From Bryobacterales bacterium (GTDB taxonomy: Bacteria > Acidobacteriota > Terriglobia > Bryobacterales > Bryobacteraceae), in contig JAEUQE010000117.1 in the NCBI GenBank assembly GCA_016789785.1, positions 1-26,584 of the forward strand: a DNA stretch of 26,584 nucleotides, given 5' to 3'. The notes under the pieces were generated by a model. The model made no database searches, had not been told where the DNA came from, and saw nothing but the letters and a program-made list of their open reading frames with translations. This document shows positions 1 to 8,553 of this stretch, in pieces (position 1 is the stretch's first letter; the number at the start of each line of letters is the position of its first letter). Made by a program: the position numbers and the translations under genes.

Positions 1-177
1 TGAGCTTCCCGGAGTACTAGCGGACCGGGAAAAGGATACACCTCGATCGGGTTAACAGTGTTCAGTTGGCGTCTGGCGTTTGCCGCTAATCGATTAAGTC
101 CAGTCCTTTGTGAACGTTAACGATTTCTGCAACCGAATCCCGGTTCTGTGCGTACCACTCAACAGGAAGGTGCATCC

Positions 178-513
178 ATGTCGGCTTTTCTCTCAGTCGG
201 CTTGAAATGGCTTGCGCGATTCTCAGCTCTAGCGCTGGCCGGTCTTTTCCTTTTCTTTGCTTTTGGCGAGTTCCGGAACCGTTCCCATCCTCCGCAAGGG
301 CTCGAATGGGTCAGCCTCGCTCTCCTCGCGATTGCCTGCTTCGCCCCGGTCTTCGCCTGGAAGTGGGAACTCCCGGCGGCCATTGTCTCCCTCTCGAGCC
401 TGATCCTGTTCGTCCTCATGGAGCAGTTCAGCAATCTGCCCGTGGCCACCCTGGTGGCGGTCCCGTCGATTCTGAGCACGATGGACTGGACCGTGCACCA
501 CGAGATCGGATAG
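178..513 (+). CDS. Small polytopic membrane protein, function unknown
   Basis: The 111-residue product is almost entirely hydrophobic. It has three or four likely membrane segments, at about residues 10-30, 40-60, 64-84 and 87-105, separated by short charged loops, and it ends in a short polar tail (DWTVHHEIG). The frame is also open from a GTG at 148. I chose the ATG at 178 because AGGAAGG lies about seven bases upstream of it, whereas the GTG has no ribosome binding site. I see no catalytic motif and do not recognise the family. The gene converges on the deacetylase gene with only four bases between the two stop codons. It could be a small integral membrane protein of the DUF type common in soil bacteria; no function is proposed. 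Confidence 0.65.
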   Translation: MSAFLSVGLKWLARFSALALAGLFLFFAFGEFRNRSHPPQGLEWVSLALLAIACFAPVFAWKWELPAAIVSLSSLILFVLMEQFSNLPVATLVAVPSILSTMDWTVHHEIG

Positions 514-519
514 GATCTC
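502..519. terminator. Inverted repeat spanning two convergent stop codons
   Basis: GAGATC (502-507) and GATCTC (514-519) are perfect inverted repeats with a six-base loop that contains the plus-strand stop codon (511-513). The right arm reaches into the minus-strand stop (518-520). No T-tract follows on either strand, so activity as an intrinsic terminator is uncertain. Its position exactly between convergent genes is the main argument for a role. Confidence 0.25.
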
Positions 520-1885
520 ACTTCAACTTGGCCGGCTTGAGCGTCCATGCTTGCAGGCGGCCGAGTTCCAACAACTCCGGTGCCGCGAAGCCTTCCGGGT
601 GAATCGGCCATCGGAAAGCACTCTCGGCGTCCGATGCGATGTGCCGCTCGAACGCAAGAACCCCCTTATGCACCGCGACAGTGGCCCCGCCTTCGTCACT
701 GGCGAGTGTCGCCGCGAAGTCGCCGAGCGACAGCCGCTCGCTGCCAAACCACACGTGCGAGGGCAGACGCTGATGCCGCTCAATGTACGACACTGCGTCT
801 TCCTTGCCACGATTGAACAAGTCACGAGGCAGCGATGTCGCCCGCACGGTCGACTCCACGCGGCCCGCGGGACCATCGACATGCGTCGGCTGAAAGCCCA
901 GCAGTGCCAGCAGCACGTCCGCGGCGGAACTCTGCCCCTGGATGTCAATCGCCGCGGCAAACCGCTTCCGTACGGCCGTTACGTCCACCGGCGGATTCGG
1001 ATTCTCCATCAATTGCGGCAGATCACGGCCCGTGGCAAAACGAACACCGCTCGCCTTCGCGTGCCGCACGAAATCAAAGAACAGCCGGTAGGCCCGCTCG
1101 CTCGACTCCTTGCTCCGCGCCTGCGGCCGACGGTAGTCCGACGGTGCCGTGTATCGCCCTTTCGCGAAATTCACGGCATCCCAGAACTCCGTGGCCACAA
1201 ACTCCGTCGGATGATAGTAGGTCTGGATCACCCCGCCCCCGGCCTGCTTGAGCCGCGCATGCGCTTCGTCGAATTTGGCGCGCGCTTCACTCGCCTTCGT
1301 CTCATCGTTGATGTCCACACGCACCACATTCCGGTTCAATCGAAAGCAATAGAGAATGCCGCCATACCAGAACGGCTGATCGTTCAGACCCACCTGCGAC
1401 CCTTCGTCCATGTACACGGGAATCCCCATCCGGCGCAGTGCGATATTCGATTGCGGCCCCCACGACGAGCCAGGCTGACCGTAGCAACTCGGCGTCACAC
1501 CAAAGATCTTCCGGATGTCCGCGACACCCTGCCCTTCGCGGCGCTCGAATTCTTCGGCGCCTTCCAACAGTCCGAGCGGCTTCAAATACACCGCGGGGGT
1601 GGGTGGAATGCTGTGGTTCTCGGCGTGATAGCCGATGTCGTGCCGTGCGAGTGCGCGAATCACATCCGTTCGCCCGCGCTGATCGAGCACGCGCGCTTTC
1701 TCGCCCACGATCTTGAAGGTGGCCCGCACGCCCATCTTTTCGAGTTCCAAGGCGAGCCGCATCGCCGCATCATCGGAGGCGGGCTCCACGTAATCCTCCG
1801 TGTCGAACCACAGCATATAGAACACATCCGCGGCGCGCACCACCTGCCCGTGCGCCATCAGCATCAACGTCAGTAGGAACCTCAT
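518..1885 (-). CDS. Exported NodB-type polysaccharide deacetylase-like protein
   Basis: The 455-residue protein has an N-terminal signal peptide (about residues 1-19, ending VVRAA). It then shows the features of the NodB/CE4 metal-dependent deacetylase fold. An aspartate motif W-F-D-T-E-D lies at residues 26-31. The metal-ligand motif H87-A-E-N-H91 (H-x3-H) lies in a G-Y-H-A-E-N-H-S context. A later Y-Y-H-P-T-E-F segment near residue 224 resembles the conserved histidine motif of the family. Residues ~300-455 form a C-terminal extension that I do not recognise. Family knowledge suggests hydrolysis of N- or O-acetyl groups on a cell-surface or extracellular glycan in the periplasm; the real substrate is not visible. 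The gene is divergent from sdhCAB across 182 bases and seems to be transcribed alone. The start is ATG with AGGTAG close upstream. Confidence 0.75.
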   Translation of the reverse strand: MRFLLTLMLMAHGQVVRAADVFYMLWFDTEDYVEPASDDAAMRLALELEKMGVRATFKIVGEKARVLDQRGRTDVIRALARHDIGYHAENHSIPPTPAVYLKPLGLLEGAEEFERREGQGVADIRKIFGVTPSCYGQPGSSWGPQSNIALRRMGIPVYMDEGSQVGLNDQPFWYGGILYCFRLNRNVVRVDINDETKASEARAKFDEAHARLKQAGGGVIQTYYHPTEFVATEFWDAVNFAKGRYTAPSDYRRPQARSKESSERAYRLFFDFVRHAKASGVRFATGRDLPQLMENPNPPVDVTAVRKRFAAAIDIQGQSSAADVLLALLGFQPTHVDGPAGRVESTVRATSLPRDLFNRGKEDAVSYIERHQRLPSHVWFGSERLSLGDFAATLASDEGGATVAVHKGVLAFERHIASDAESAFRWPIHPEGFAAPELLELGRLQAWTLKPAKLK

Positions 1886-1922
1886 GACTACCTACTATCC
1901 CGCAGAACCGCTAGCCGCTTCA

Positions 1923-1938
1923 CCTGGAAGCCTCCAGG
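1923..1938. repeat. Short perfect hairpin in the deacetylase/sdh divergent promoter region
   Basis: CCTGGA (1923-1928) pairs perfectly with TCCAGG (1933-1938) around a four-base AGCC loop. It sits between the divergent starts at 1885 and 2068, in the leader of the minus-strand gene. It may be an operator or a leader hairpin; sequence alone does not decide. Confidence 0.25.
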
Positions 1939-1977
1939 CCGGACGCCGCCATCTTCCGCTCAACTCAAAAATTCCCA

Positions 1978-1983
1978 TACAAT
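1978..1983 (+). promoter_or_regulatory. Possible -10 box of the sdhCAB promoter
   Basis: TACAAT matches the TATAAT consensus in five of six positions and lies 85 bases upstream of the sdhC start, in an AT-rich patch of otherwise GC-rich DNA. The hexamer 17 bases upstream (TCCGCT at 1955-1960) is a poor -35 box, so the call rests on the -10 element and the context only. Confidence 0.3.
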
Positions 1984-2067
1984 AGCATTTGAGCCTTCAT
2001 CCAAAGAAACGATAGTGTTTGCGAAACGCCTTTCGAAACACGTTTAAGGATCTCTGAACATCAAGCT

Positions 2068-2757
2068 ATGAGCGCAGCAGCAGCAAGTGCCATCCCGGGC
2101 AAGGCAGAACAGGCCCGCTTCCTCGATTCGACCGTAGGCAAGAAGGCCGTCATGGCGATCACAGGCGCCATGCTCTTCGTCTTCGTCATCGGTCATATGC
2201 TGGGCAACCTGCAGGTGTATCTCGGCCCTGAAAAGATCAATGCGTACGGCGCGCTTCTTCACAGCGCTCCCGGCCTGCTCTGGGCGGCCCGCATTGGGCT
2301 GCTTCTGGCGGTCGGACTGCACATCATCTCCGCCGTGCAACTCGCCGCGCTCAACAGGAAAGCGCGTCCGGTCGCCTACGTCCGCAAGAAGAACGTGACG
2401 TCGAACTACGCCAGCCGCACCATGCTGGTCAGCGGCCCGATCCTGTTCTTCTTCATCGTTTATCACCTGCTCCACTTCACCACCGGACAGGCGCATCCCC
2501 AATTCCGCGAGGGCGACGTCTATCACAATCTCGTGGCGGGCTTTCAACAACCCGCCGCCGCCATCGCCTACATCATCGCCATGATCATGCTGGCGAATCA
2601 CCTCTATCACGGCGTGTGGAGTATGTTTCAAAGCCTCGGCGTGAGCCATCCCAAGTACACGCCGATGCTCCGGCAATTCGCCGCCATCGCCGCCATCCTC
2701 ATCGCAATTGGCAACATTTCGATTCCGGTCTCGGTAATGACCGGCCTGATCAAGTAA
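2068..2757 (+). CDS. sdhC: Succinate dehydrogenase cytochrome b subunit, class B (di-heme)
   Basis: The 229-residue membrane anchor has five hydrophobic helices (about 27-47, 70-95, 119-139, 162-182, 202-225). Histidines in the helices fit the four axial ligands of two b hemes, with candidates H43 (IGHMLGN), H85, H133 or H136 (VYHLLHF) and H178 or H181 (ANHLYHG). The length and single-subunit anchor match the b558-type SdhC/FrdC family of Bacteroidota, Acidobacteriota and Epsilonproteobacteria. That anchor class needs no SdhD, and no SdhD gene is present. It holds SdhAB at the cytoplasmic membrane and passes electrons to quinone, probably menaquinone. It is the first gene of an operon; its stop is only six bases before sdhA. 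The Shine-Dalgarno is weak and distant (AAGGA about 17 bases upstream). Confidence 0.93.
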   Translation: MSAAAASAIPGKAEQARFLDSTVGKKAVMAITGAMLFVFVIGHMLGNLQVYLGPEKINAYGALLHSAPGLLWAARIGLLLAVGLHIISAVQLAALNRKARPVAYVRKKNVTSNYASRTMLVSGPILFFFIVYHLLHFTTGQAHPQFREGDVYHNLVAGFQQPAAAIAYIIAMIMLANHLYHGVWSMFQSLGVSHPKYTPMLRQFAAIAAILIAIGNISIPVSVMTGLIK

Positions 2758-2763
2758 ACCGAC

Positions 2764-4677
2764 ATGACACTGGATTCCCGCATTCCGTCTGGCCCCATCG
2801 AGAAGAAATGGGACCAGTGCAAGTTCGACATGAAGCTGGTCAATCCCGCCAACAAGCGCAAGTACAACGTGATTGTCGTTGGCACCGGACTCGCTGGTGG
2901 ATCGGCCGCGGCTTCGCTTGGCGAACTTGGCTACAACGTGAAAGCGTTCTGCTTTCAGGACTCTCCGCGGCGCGCCCACTCCATCGCCGCGCAAGGCGGT
3001 ATCAACGCCGCCAAGAACTATCAGAATGACGGCGACAGCATCTATCGCCTCTTCTATGACACCGTCAAGGGCGGCGACTTCCGTGCCCGCGAAGCCAACG
3101 TCTACCGTCTGGCGCAGATCAGCGTCAACATCATTGACCAATGTGTCGCGCAAGGTGTTCCCTTCGCGCGTGAATACGGCGGATTGCTCGCCAACCGCTC
3201 GTTCGGGGGCGCGCAGGTCTCGCGCACCTTTTACGCACGTGGACAGACGGGCCAGCAGTTGCTGCTCGGTTGCTATCAGGCCCTCGAGCGCCAGGTCAAC
3301 GCGGGTCGCGTCACCATGTATCCGCGCGCCGAGATGCTCGACCTCATCGTCATTGACGGCAAGGCTCGGGGCATCGTCGTTCGCGATCTGATCACCGGCA
3401 AGATCGAGAGCCACCTCGCCGATGCGGTCATTCTCGCGACCGGCGGCTACGGCAACGTCTATTACCTCTCCACGAACGCCAAGGGCTCGAACACCACCGC
3501 CATCTGGCGCGCTCACAAGAAGGGCGCATTGATGGCGAATCCCTGCTTCACGCAGATCCACCCGACCTGTATTCCGGTCTCCGGCGACTACCAGTCGAAG
3601 CTCACACTGATGAGCGAGTCGCTGCGCAACGACGGCCGTATCTGGGTCCCGCTGAAGAAGGGCGACAAGCGTCCCGCTTCCCAAATCCCCGAAAACGAGC
3701 GCGATTACTATCTCGAGCGCCGGTACCCGAGCTTCGGCAATCTCGTGCCGCGTGACGTCGCCTCTCGCGCGGCAAAAGGTGTCTGTGATGAAGGCCGTGG
3801 CGTCGGCGAGACCGGCCTCGGCGTCTACCTCGACTTCAGTGATTCCATCCGCCGCCTCGGACGCAAAACCATCGAAGAGCGCTACGGCAATCTCTTCGAG
3901 ATGTACGACCGCATCACTGGTGAAGACCCCTACAGCGTGCCAATGCGCATCTTCCCCGCCATCCACTACACGATGGGCGGCCTCTGGGTCGATTATCACC
4001 TGATGAGCACCATCCCCGGCCTCTTCGTCCTCGGTGAAGCGAACTTCTCTGACCACGGCGCAAATCGTCTCGGGGCTTCCGCTTTGATGCAGGGCTTGGC
4101 CGATGGCTACTTCGTGATCCCCTACACCCTCGGCAACTACATCGCCAATACGAAACTCGATAAGGTGGAGGCTTCTCACAACGCGGTGAAAGCCGTCGAG
4201 CAGGAAGTGTCGGGCCGCATTCAGAAACTGCTCTCTACCAAGGGCAAGCGCACCGTCGATTCTTTCCATCGCGAGCTTGGCAAGCTAATGTGGGACTACT
4301 GTGGTATGGCGCGCAACGCTAAGGGCCTCGAATTCGCTTATGGCAAGATCGAGGAATTGACGGAAGAGTTCCACAAGAACGTCAATGTACTCGGCGAAGG
4401 CGGTGAGTTGAACCAGTCGCTCGAGAAGGCAGGCCGCGTGGCGGACTTCCTTGAACTGGGCGCGCTGATGTGCCGTGATGCCCTGGAGCGGAACGAATCC
4501 TGCGGTGGCCACTTCCGCGAAGAGTTCCAGTCTCCCGAGGGCGAAGCGTTGCGCGACGACGATCATTTCTGTTACGCCGCGGCATGGGAGCACAAAGGGG
4601 AAGGGAAGAAGCACGCCCTCCACAAAGAGCCCCTCAGCTTCGAATACGTGCATCTTACTCAGCGGAGCTACAAGTAA
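2764..4677 (+). CDS. sdhA: Succinate dehydrogenase / fumarate reductase flavoprotein subunit
   Basis: At 637 residues this is the usual length for class B SdhA/FrdA. The dinucleotide-binding motif G40-T-G-L-A-G45 begins the FAD domain. H72, in [11 protein letters not shown], is the expected site of covalent FAD attachment. The Q-I-H-P-T motif and the following S-E-S-L-R-N-D-G segment match the substrate-binding and capping region. H-Y-T-M-G-G and [11 protein letters not shown] are also conserved FAD-domain sequences. It oxidises succinate to fumarate in the TCA cycle or works in reverse, on the cytoplasmic face of the membrane. No ribosome binding site is seen before the ATG, six bases after sdhC, so translational coupling is likely. 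Its TAA is followed directly by the sdhB ATG. Confidence 0.96.
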   Translation: MTLDSRIPSGPIEKKWDQCKFDMKLVNPANKRKYNVIVVGTGLAGGSAAASLGELGYNVKAFCFQDSPRRAHSIAAQGGINAAKNYQNDGDSIYRLFYDTVKGGDFRAREANVYRLAQISVNIIDQCVAQGVPFAREYGGLLANRSFGGAQVSRTFYARGQTGQQLLLGCYQALERQVNAGRVTMYPRAEMLDLIVIDGKARGIVVRDLITGKIESHLADAVILATGGYGNVYYLSTNAKGSNTTAIWRAHKKGALMANPCFTQIHPTCIPVSGDYQSKLTLMSESLRNDGRIWVPLKKGDKRPASQIPENERDYYLERRYPSFGNLVPRDVASRAAKGVCDEGRGVGETGLGVYLDFSDSIRRLGRKTIEERYGNLFEMYDRITGEDPYSVPMRIFPAIHYTMGGLWVDYHLMSTIPGLFVLGEANFSDHGANRLGASALMQGLADGYFVIPYTLGNYIANTKLDKVEASHNAVKAVEQEVSGRIQKLLSTKGKRTVDSFHRELGKLMWDYCGMARNAKGLEFAYGKIEELTEEFHKNVNVLGEGGELNQSLEKAGRVADFLELGALMCRDALERNESCGGHFREEFQSPEGEALRDDDHFCYAAAWEHKGEGKKHALHKEPLSFEYVHLTQRSYK

Positions 4678-5448
4678 ATGAAACTCACACTTCACATCTG
4701 GCGCCAGAAGAACAATGCCTCCACGGGTAAAATGGTCCGCTATGAAGTGGAAGCGAACGAGCACATGAGCTTCCTGGAGATGCTCGACGTTCTCAACGAG
4801 GATCTCATCGGCAAGGGTGAGGAGCCCGTAGCCTTCGATCACGATTGCCGCGAAGGCATCTGCGGATCGTGCGGCATCATGATCAACGGTGTGGCTCACG
4901 GCCCGATGCCGGGCACTACCGTTTGCCAGTTGCACATGCGCCACTTCAAGGCCGGCGACGAGTTGTATCTGGAGCCGTGGCGCGCAGCCGCGTTTCCTGT
5001 CGTGAAGGATCTTGTGGTCGATCGCAGCGCATTCGATCGTATCATCGCCGCAGGTGGCTACGTTTCGGTGCCGACCGGCGCCGCTCCCGATGGCAACGCG
5101 ATCCCCATTCGCAAACAGGAAGCCGATATGGCAATGGACGCCGCGCAATGCATCGGATGCGGCGCTTGTGTCGCGGCTTGTCCCAATGCATCGGCCTCCC
5201 TGTTCATGTCGGCGAAGATCAGCCATCTCGGCTTGCTGCCGCAGGGTCAGCCTGAACGCAAGGAGCGGGTTTTGAACATGGTGTCCGCGGCCAACAACGA
5301 ATTGTTCGGTTCCTGTACCAACATCGGCGAATGCGAAGCGGTTTGCCCGAAGAGCATCCGCATCGAATTCATCGCCCGCATGAATCGCGACTACGTGAAT
5401 GCGAGTTGGACGTTCCGGAAGGAGAAGGAAGCGGCGGGCGTCGGCTAG
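4678..5448 (+). CDS. sdhB: Succinate dehydrogenase / fumarate reductase iron-sulfur subunit
   Basis: The 256-residue protein carries the three-cluster layout of SdhB. The [2Fe-2S] ligands are C57, C62, C65 and C83 in [10 protein letters not shown] and [18 protein letters not shown] near residue 160 and [12 protein letters not shown] near residue 220 supply the [4Fe-4S] and [3Fe-4S] ligands. It relays electrons from FAD in SdhA to the hemes and quinone site of SdhC. The ATG abuts the TAA of sdhA (TAAATG), with GGAG about 12 bases upstream inside sdhA, so the pair should be made in a fixed ratio. It is the last gene of the operon; the next gene is convergent 58 bases on. Confidence 0.95.
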   Translation: MKLTLHIWRQKNNASTGKMVRYEVEANEHMSFLEMLDVLNEDLIGKGEEPVAFDHDCREGICGSCGIMINGVAHGPMPGTTVCQLHMRHFKAGDELYLEPWRAAAFPVVKDLVVDRSAFDRIIAAGGYVSVPTGAAPDGNAIPIRKQEADMAMDAAQCIGCGACVAACPNASASLFMSAKISHLGLLPQGQPERKERVLNMVSAANNELFGSCTNIGECEAVCPKSIRIEFIARMNRDYVNASWTFRKEKEAAGVG

Positions 5449-5485
5449 CTGGTTTCCGCGGAATCTTAGATTCGGAATGAGCTAA

Positions 5486-5502
5486 ACACGCCAGTGCCGT
5501 GT
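5486..5502. terminator. Possible terminator hairpin between sdhB and the convergent receptor gene
   Basis: ACACG (5486-5490) and CGTGT (5498-5502) form a five-base-pair stem with a seven-base loop in the 58-base convergent gap. Read on the minus strand the stem is followed by TTTAGC, a weak U-tract. A second small inverted repeat, GAATC-TTA-GATTC (5461-5473), lies next to it. Together they may end transcription from both sides. Confidence 0.3.
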
Positions 5503-5506
5503 GTGT

Positions 5507-7309
5507 CTATTGGTTCGAAAACAGGACCCATTCGACACCACCAACCACGGACCGGCCGGGCATGGCGACACCAGGGATCTCCTGGTAGCGGGCATCATTG
5601 AGATTGCTGAACTGAAGGAAGGGGCGCAGACGTTTGCCCCCGCGTGCGGCGTACACGTCCCACACCGCGTAAGGGGCGCGAGCCAGCCGCTCCATGGCGC
5701 CGAGGCGCGTCCGGAACGAGAACTGCCCAGGCAGCGCCGCCGTCCACGAGGCGATTCCGGTGTGGACGGGATAGTTGAAGATGTACTTCGATTGCAGCCC
5801 GCCGAGGGCCGCTTGCGCCCCTCGCAAGGCGGTATAGTGAATGTCAATCTGATGGGTCCTGCGGGTTCTCACCGTTACGCCGGTTTCCAGACCCGTAAAG
5901 CGCAGGCTCTGAATGTTTGCTGCCCTCCACAAGTCCGCGGGGTGAGCCCGGACATAGTCAATGCCATCCTGTTCCCTGCGATGGAAGACGGTGGCAGTCG
6001 CTCGCCAGCGTCCGCCAGCATTCCAGTCCGCGCCACCCTCATAGCTCCAAGCCGTTTCTGGACGCAGTCCGGGCGTGCCCCGGTTGGCCGGATCGTGATA
6101 GTACAGGTCGGTGTAAGTGGGGACCCGGAAAGCCCGGCTGACGCCACCGCGAACCTTGAGGCTGGGGCTCAGCCACGCTCCCGCGCTTGCCGAGGGGTTG
6201 AACTGGCGCTTTCCAGCCCCGTAGCTCTCCTCCCGGGCACCCACCGAAAAGGAGAAGCGCCGGAGCGCGCGTATGTCGAAGGAGCCGTACACAGCGCCGC
6301 GCGCCCTGGAGTGCGCACCCAGGTTGTTGCTGACAATCGATTCGTGGATCCCTTCGGCGCCGTAGAACAGTTTTGCGTTGACGCCCACGGTTTCTGTGCG
6401 CCGCACCGAAGCCACATAGCTCTCCGAGGCGTGCCGGTTGGTGAACACCTGCGGACGGTCCCGGTAAAGGACAAACAGATCCGTGTGGCGGCGCCATGTG
6501 AATCCAGCCTGGGTGCGGGTTCCCAACGCCTGCCGGGCGGAGATGAGTTGTGCTCGCGTGCGCTCCCAGGAATTGAAGTTGCCGTAGAACTGTTCGGCGC
6601 CGAACGGCCGGTCTGTGTATGCCAGCGTGATGTCGCTGGGTCCCCAGCCGCTGGTGAGGTTCGTGCGCGAAAGCAGGGAGAGATTCCGGTAGTCCCGGTT
6701 CTGCTGAAAGCCGGATGAGAAGTCACGGTCCGCAGTCAGGCTCTGCGAGAACTTGCCCCGCAAGTAGTCCATCGTCACTCTCTGCTGGTTGACGCCGAAA
6801 TTGCCGGCGGACACGCGGGACCTTATCTCGCTCCGCTCGCTACGCCGGGTGATGAAGTTGATCGCACCCCCCACCGCGTCGGCGCCGTACAGCGTCGACC
6901 CGGAACCCTTCAGCACTTCGATCCGCTCGATCGATTCCAGTGGCAGCGGCACATTGAGGTGATGATGCCCGGACTGGGCGTCGTTGACGCGCTGGCCGTC
7001 AATGAGCACAAGAGTTTGGCCGAAGGTGCCGCCGCGGATCGACACGTCAGCTTGGAGTCCGTTCGGCGACCGCTGGCGCAGGTCAATCGAGGGGTCGAGT
7101 TTCAGGAAATCGATGGGGGTGTTGGCGATCAGGCTCCACTCTCGTACGGGAAATTGCCGTACCGCGCGGTCCATTTCCTGGAGTTCAACGGGTTCCATGG
7201 TTCCCGTCACGACCACGGAATCGCGTCTTGGTCCCGGAACCTGCCCCCACGCCAGACCACTCACCCCTAAGAAACAGGCAAAAAAGCGAATGAACACTAA
7301 AATCATCAT
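5507..7309 (-). CDS. BtuB-like TonB-dependent outer-membrane receptor
   Basis: From the ATG chosen here the product has 600 residues. It has a signal peptide (M-M-I-L-V-F-I-R-F-F...A-W-G-Q, about 23 residues), a TonB-box-like stretch (D-S-V-V-V-T-G-T), and a plug domain with S-I-R-G-G-T-F-G-Q, V-L-I-D-G-Q-R-V-N-D and I-E-R-I-E-V-L-K-G-S-G-S-T-L-Y-G-A-D-A-V-G-G-A. A beta-barrel follows, ending close to the C-terminus in an aromatic strand (V-E-W-V-L-F). The plug also has a G-H-H-H motif after the ligand loop, which is common in BtuB-like receptors. It would import a scarce ligand (cobalamin, siderophore or similar) across the outer membrane with TonB-ExbBD; the ligand cannot be read from sequence. 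The frame is open back to a GTG at 7420, but the extra 37 residues are basic and not signal-like, so I took the M-M start; a ribosome binding site there is weak. No cobalamin riboswitch could be supported upstream. Confidence 0.85.
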   Translation of the reverse strand: MMILVFIRFFACFLGVSGLAWGQVPGPRRDSVVVTGTMEPVELQEMDRAVRQFPVREWSLIANTPIDFLKLDPSIDLRQRSPNGLQADVSIRGGTFGQTLVLIDGQRVNDAQSGHHHLNVPLPLESIERIEVLKGSGSTLYGADAVGGAINFITRRSERSEIRSRVSAGNFGVNQQRVTMDYLRGKFSQSLTADRDFSSGFQQNRDYRNLSLLSRTNLTSGWGPSDITLAYTDRPFGAEQFYGNFNSWERTRAQLISARQALGTRTQAGFTWRRHTDLFVLYRDRPQVFTNRHASESYVASVRRTETVGVNAKLFYGAEGIHESIVSNNLGAHSRARGAVYGSFDIRALRRFSFSVGAREESYGAGKRQFNPSASAGAWLSPSLKVRGGVSRAFRVPTYTDLYYHDPANRGTPGLRPETAWSYEGGADWNAGGRWRATATVFHRREQDGIDYVRAHPADLWRAANIQSLRFTGLETGVTVRTRRTHQIDIHYTALRGAQAALGGLQSKYIFNYPVHTGIASWTAALPGQFSFRTRLGAMERLARAPYAVWDVYAARGGKRLRPFLQFSNLNDARYQEIPGVAMPGRSVVGGVEWVLFSNQ

Positions 7310-7643
7310 AGCGTCCGGGGGCAGGTGGGCGGTTGATCGCGGCAGGCGCAGTGACGGAGATACCCGCTGCGGACGCGCCAAGCGAAAGATCCTGCCAACG
7401 CGCCGATTCTCAGGGTTCACGGATGTGTTGACGGTCGCGAGGGCGTGGCTGTGCGGCCGAACCTTGGCTGCCAGGCGGACTCACCGATGCAGATGGCTGG
7501 GACGGCGCTGGCGATCCGGCCCGCGGCTACCGTTGGACTTGGCGGAGCGAGTGACCAGCCACGGAGGCCTATCTTCCTGTTGAGCCAGCGGAGTCTCCCC
7601 GCAGCCTGCGGCCGGCCGCATTCCCGAGGGCCGGATCGCCACG
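7310..7643. other. 334-base intergenic region with dense GC palindromes
   Basis: No convincing gene lies between the exported protein (minus) and the receptor (minus). Two overlapping inverted repeats stand out: CCGCAG-C-CTGCGG (7599-7611) and the 14-base perfect palindrome TGCGGCCGGCCGCA (7607-7620), just downstream of the exported protein's stop. They could form alternative hairpins and end that transcript, though no T-tract follows. The part nearest the receptor has an open frame (to 7420) that looks non-coding. I searched for a cobalamin riboswitch: GGTGAGTCC is present on the minus strand, but the remaining core elements and B12 box are not. Confidence 0.4.
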
Positions 7644-8438
7644 CTACTCACAGGCGAAGAGGCGGTTGACGGCAGGAAGACTCTGAAGCCGCGAATAGTG
7701 GAAGACGCGGGTCAGTTCGCGGCCACCCTCGGTCACCGGAGTCGGGGCCTCGATAACGAAATCCGCGCTTGCTGGTGCGTTGAAGGCGACGTAGGCAAGA
7801 CTGAGCGATTCCGCGGGGGTGGCATAGCGCCGCGAGAGGTCGGCAAAGGCGACCGGGCCGGAGTCCACCTGGTACAGATCCCGTTTGTCGTGGATGTTCA
7901 TCGTCTTGACCGGGAATTCGAGAATCGCGCGGAGCCGTGTGCGCGAGTCGGAGATCTCTGTTTGGGCGACGATGGGGACGCCGGAGTCGGTGGCCTCACG
8001 GACTTCGCGATTTGATCGAAGGAGACGAACGGATCGGGGGCGGACAAGCTTGTACACTTGGCCCTCCCACATCTCGGCGGCCTTGCGGATCTGGCGGTAG
8101 TTCGAATTGAGTCCGGCCTTACGCCGGAAGATCACGCCATCCACGGGACCGAAGATGGGCAGGAAATCGTAGTTGTCCTGGTGGAACAGGTCCTTGGGCG
8201 CGAAGGTATTCTCGCTCTTGCAGGAGCCGCACTGGTAGTAGTCGATGGGAGCCGTGCTTTCGGGAGTGAGGATGCGCGTGCGGGACTCGACCCAGAACCG
8301 GACCCGGTTTTCGGCCCACTTGCCTTGCAGGAAAGAGCGTCCGTAGTCGATTGGCTCCATCGCTGGCGGCGCGGCGGCGGAGGGTCCCGCGAAGATTGCG
8401 GATGCGAGTCCGGCATCAAGGAATCGGCGACGTTTCAT
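7644..8438 (-). CDS. Exported protein of unknown function (Tat-like signal)
   Basis: The 264-residue protein begins M-K-R-R-R-F-L-D-A-G-L-A followed by a short hydrophobic stretch and A-A-A, which resembles a Tat-type or basic Sec signal peptide (about 23 residues). The mature part is rich in charged residues and has one C-x2-C pair (C70, C73) in Y-Y-Q-C-G-S-C, with one more cysteine three residues from the end. I see no enzymatic motif. The ATG at 8438 is preceded by AAGGAG at good spacing. It lies upstream of the BtuB-like receptor on the same strand and is divergent from the GntR regulator at 8554, so FCD-type control of this gene is possible. I do not recognise the family. Confidence 0.75.
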   Translation of the reverse strand: MKRRRFLDAGLASAIFAGPSAAAPPAMEPIDYGRSFLQGKWAENRVRFWVESRTRILTPESTAPIDYYQCGSCKSENTFAPKDLFHQDNYDFLPIFGPVDGVIFRRKAGLNSNYRQIRKAAEMWEGQVYKLVRPRSVRLLRSNREVREATDSGVPIVAQTEISDSRTRLRAILEFPVKTMNIHDKRDLYQVDSGPVAFADLSRRYATPAESLSLAYVAFNAPASADFVIEAPTPVTEGGRELTRVFHYSRLQSLPAVNRLFACE

Positions 8439-8537
8439 GATTGAGGCTCCTTACGGGCTCTTGGGGCTGGTACCCCCGCGACGTGATCCGCGTGGCAGCG
8501 GCCGGATCTGGCGATGAATTCGGCCCTTCCTGGGTTC

Positions 8538-8543
8538 TATAAT
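8538..8543 (+). promoter_or_regulatory. Consensus -10 box giving a near-leaderless GntR mRNA
   Basis: A perfect TATAAT ends ten bases before the ATG of the GntR gene at 8554. Transcription starting about seven bases downstream would leave a leader of only a few bases, and there is no Shine-Dalgarno before the ATG (GTGCCTTAG). The hexamer 17 bases upstream (TGAATT) is a weak -35 box. Confidence 0.5.
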
Positions 8544-8553
8544 TGTGCCTTAG

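Noticed and set aside
1..177. A gene or RNA in the first 177 bases
   Set aside because: No frame with start, ribosome site or known motif; AACGTT/GTTAAC near 114-122 are only short palindromes.
551..1876. 441-codon open frame antisense to the deacetylase gene
   Set aside because: The opposite strand has a signal peptide and NodB motifs; this frame has none.
2044..4269. 741-codon open frame antisense to sdhC-sdhA
   Set aside because: It lies opposite genuine, motif-rich sdh genes; its translation is rich in H, R, D, E and V without any domain, as expected from the codon bias of the sense strand.
7310..7420. 37-codon N-terminal extension of the BtuB-like receptor (GTG start at 7420)
   Set aside because: It would put a basic, non-hydrophobic stretch ahead of an obvious signal peptide.
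7310..7643. Cobalamin riboswitch upstream of the BtuB-like receptor
   Set aside because: Minus-strand GGTGAGTCC resembles one core element and plus-strand GGAGATACCCGC resembles a B12 box, but they are on opposite strands and the other conserved parts are missing.
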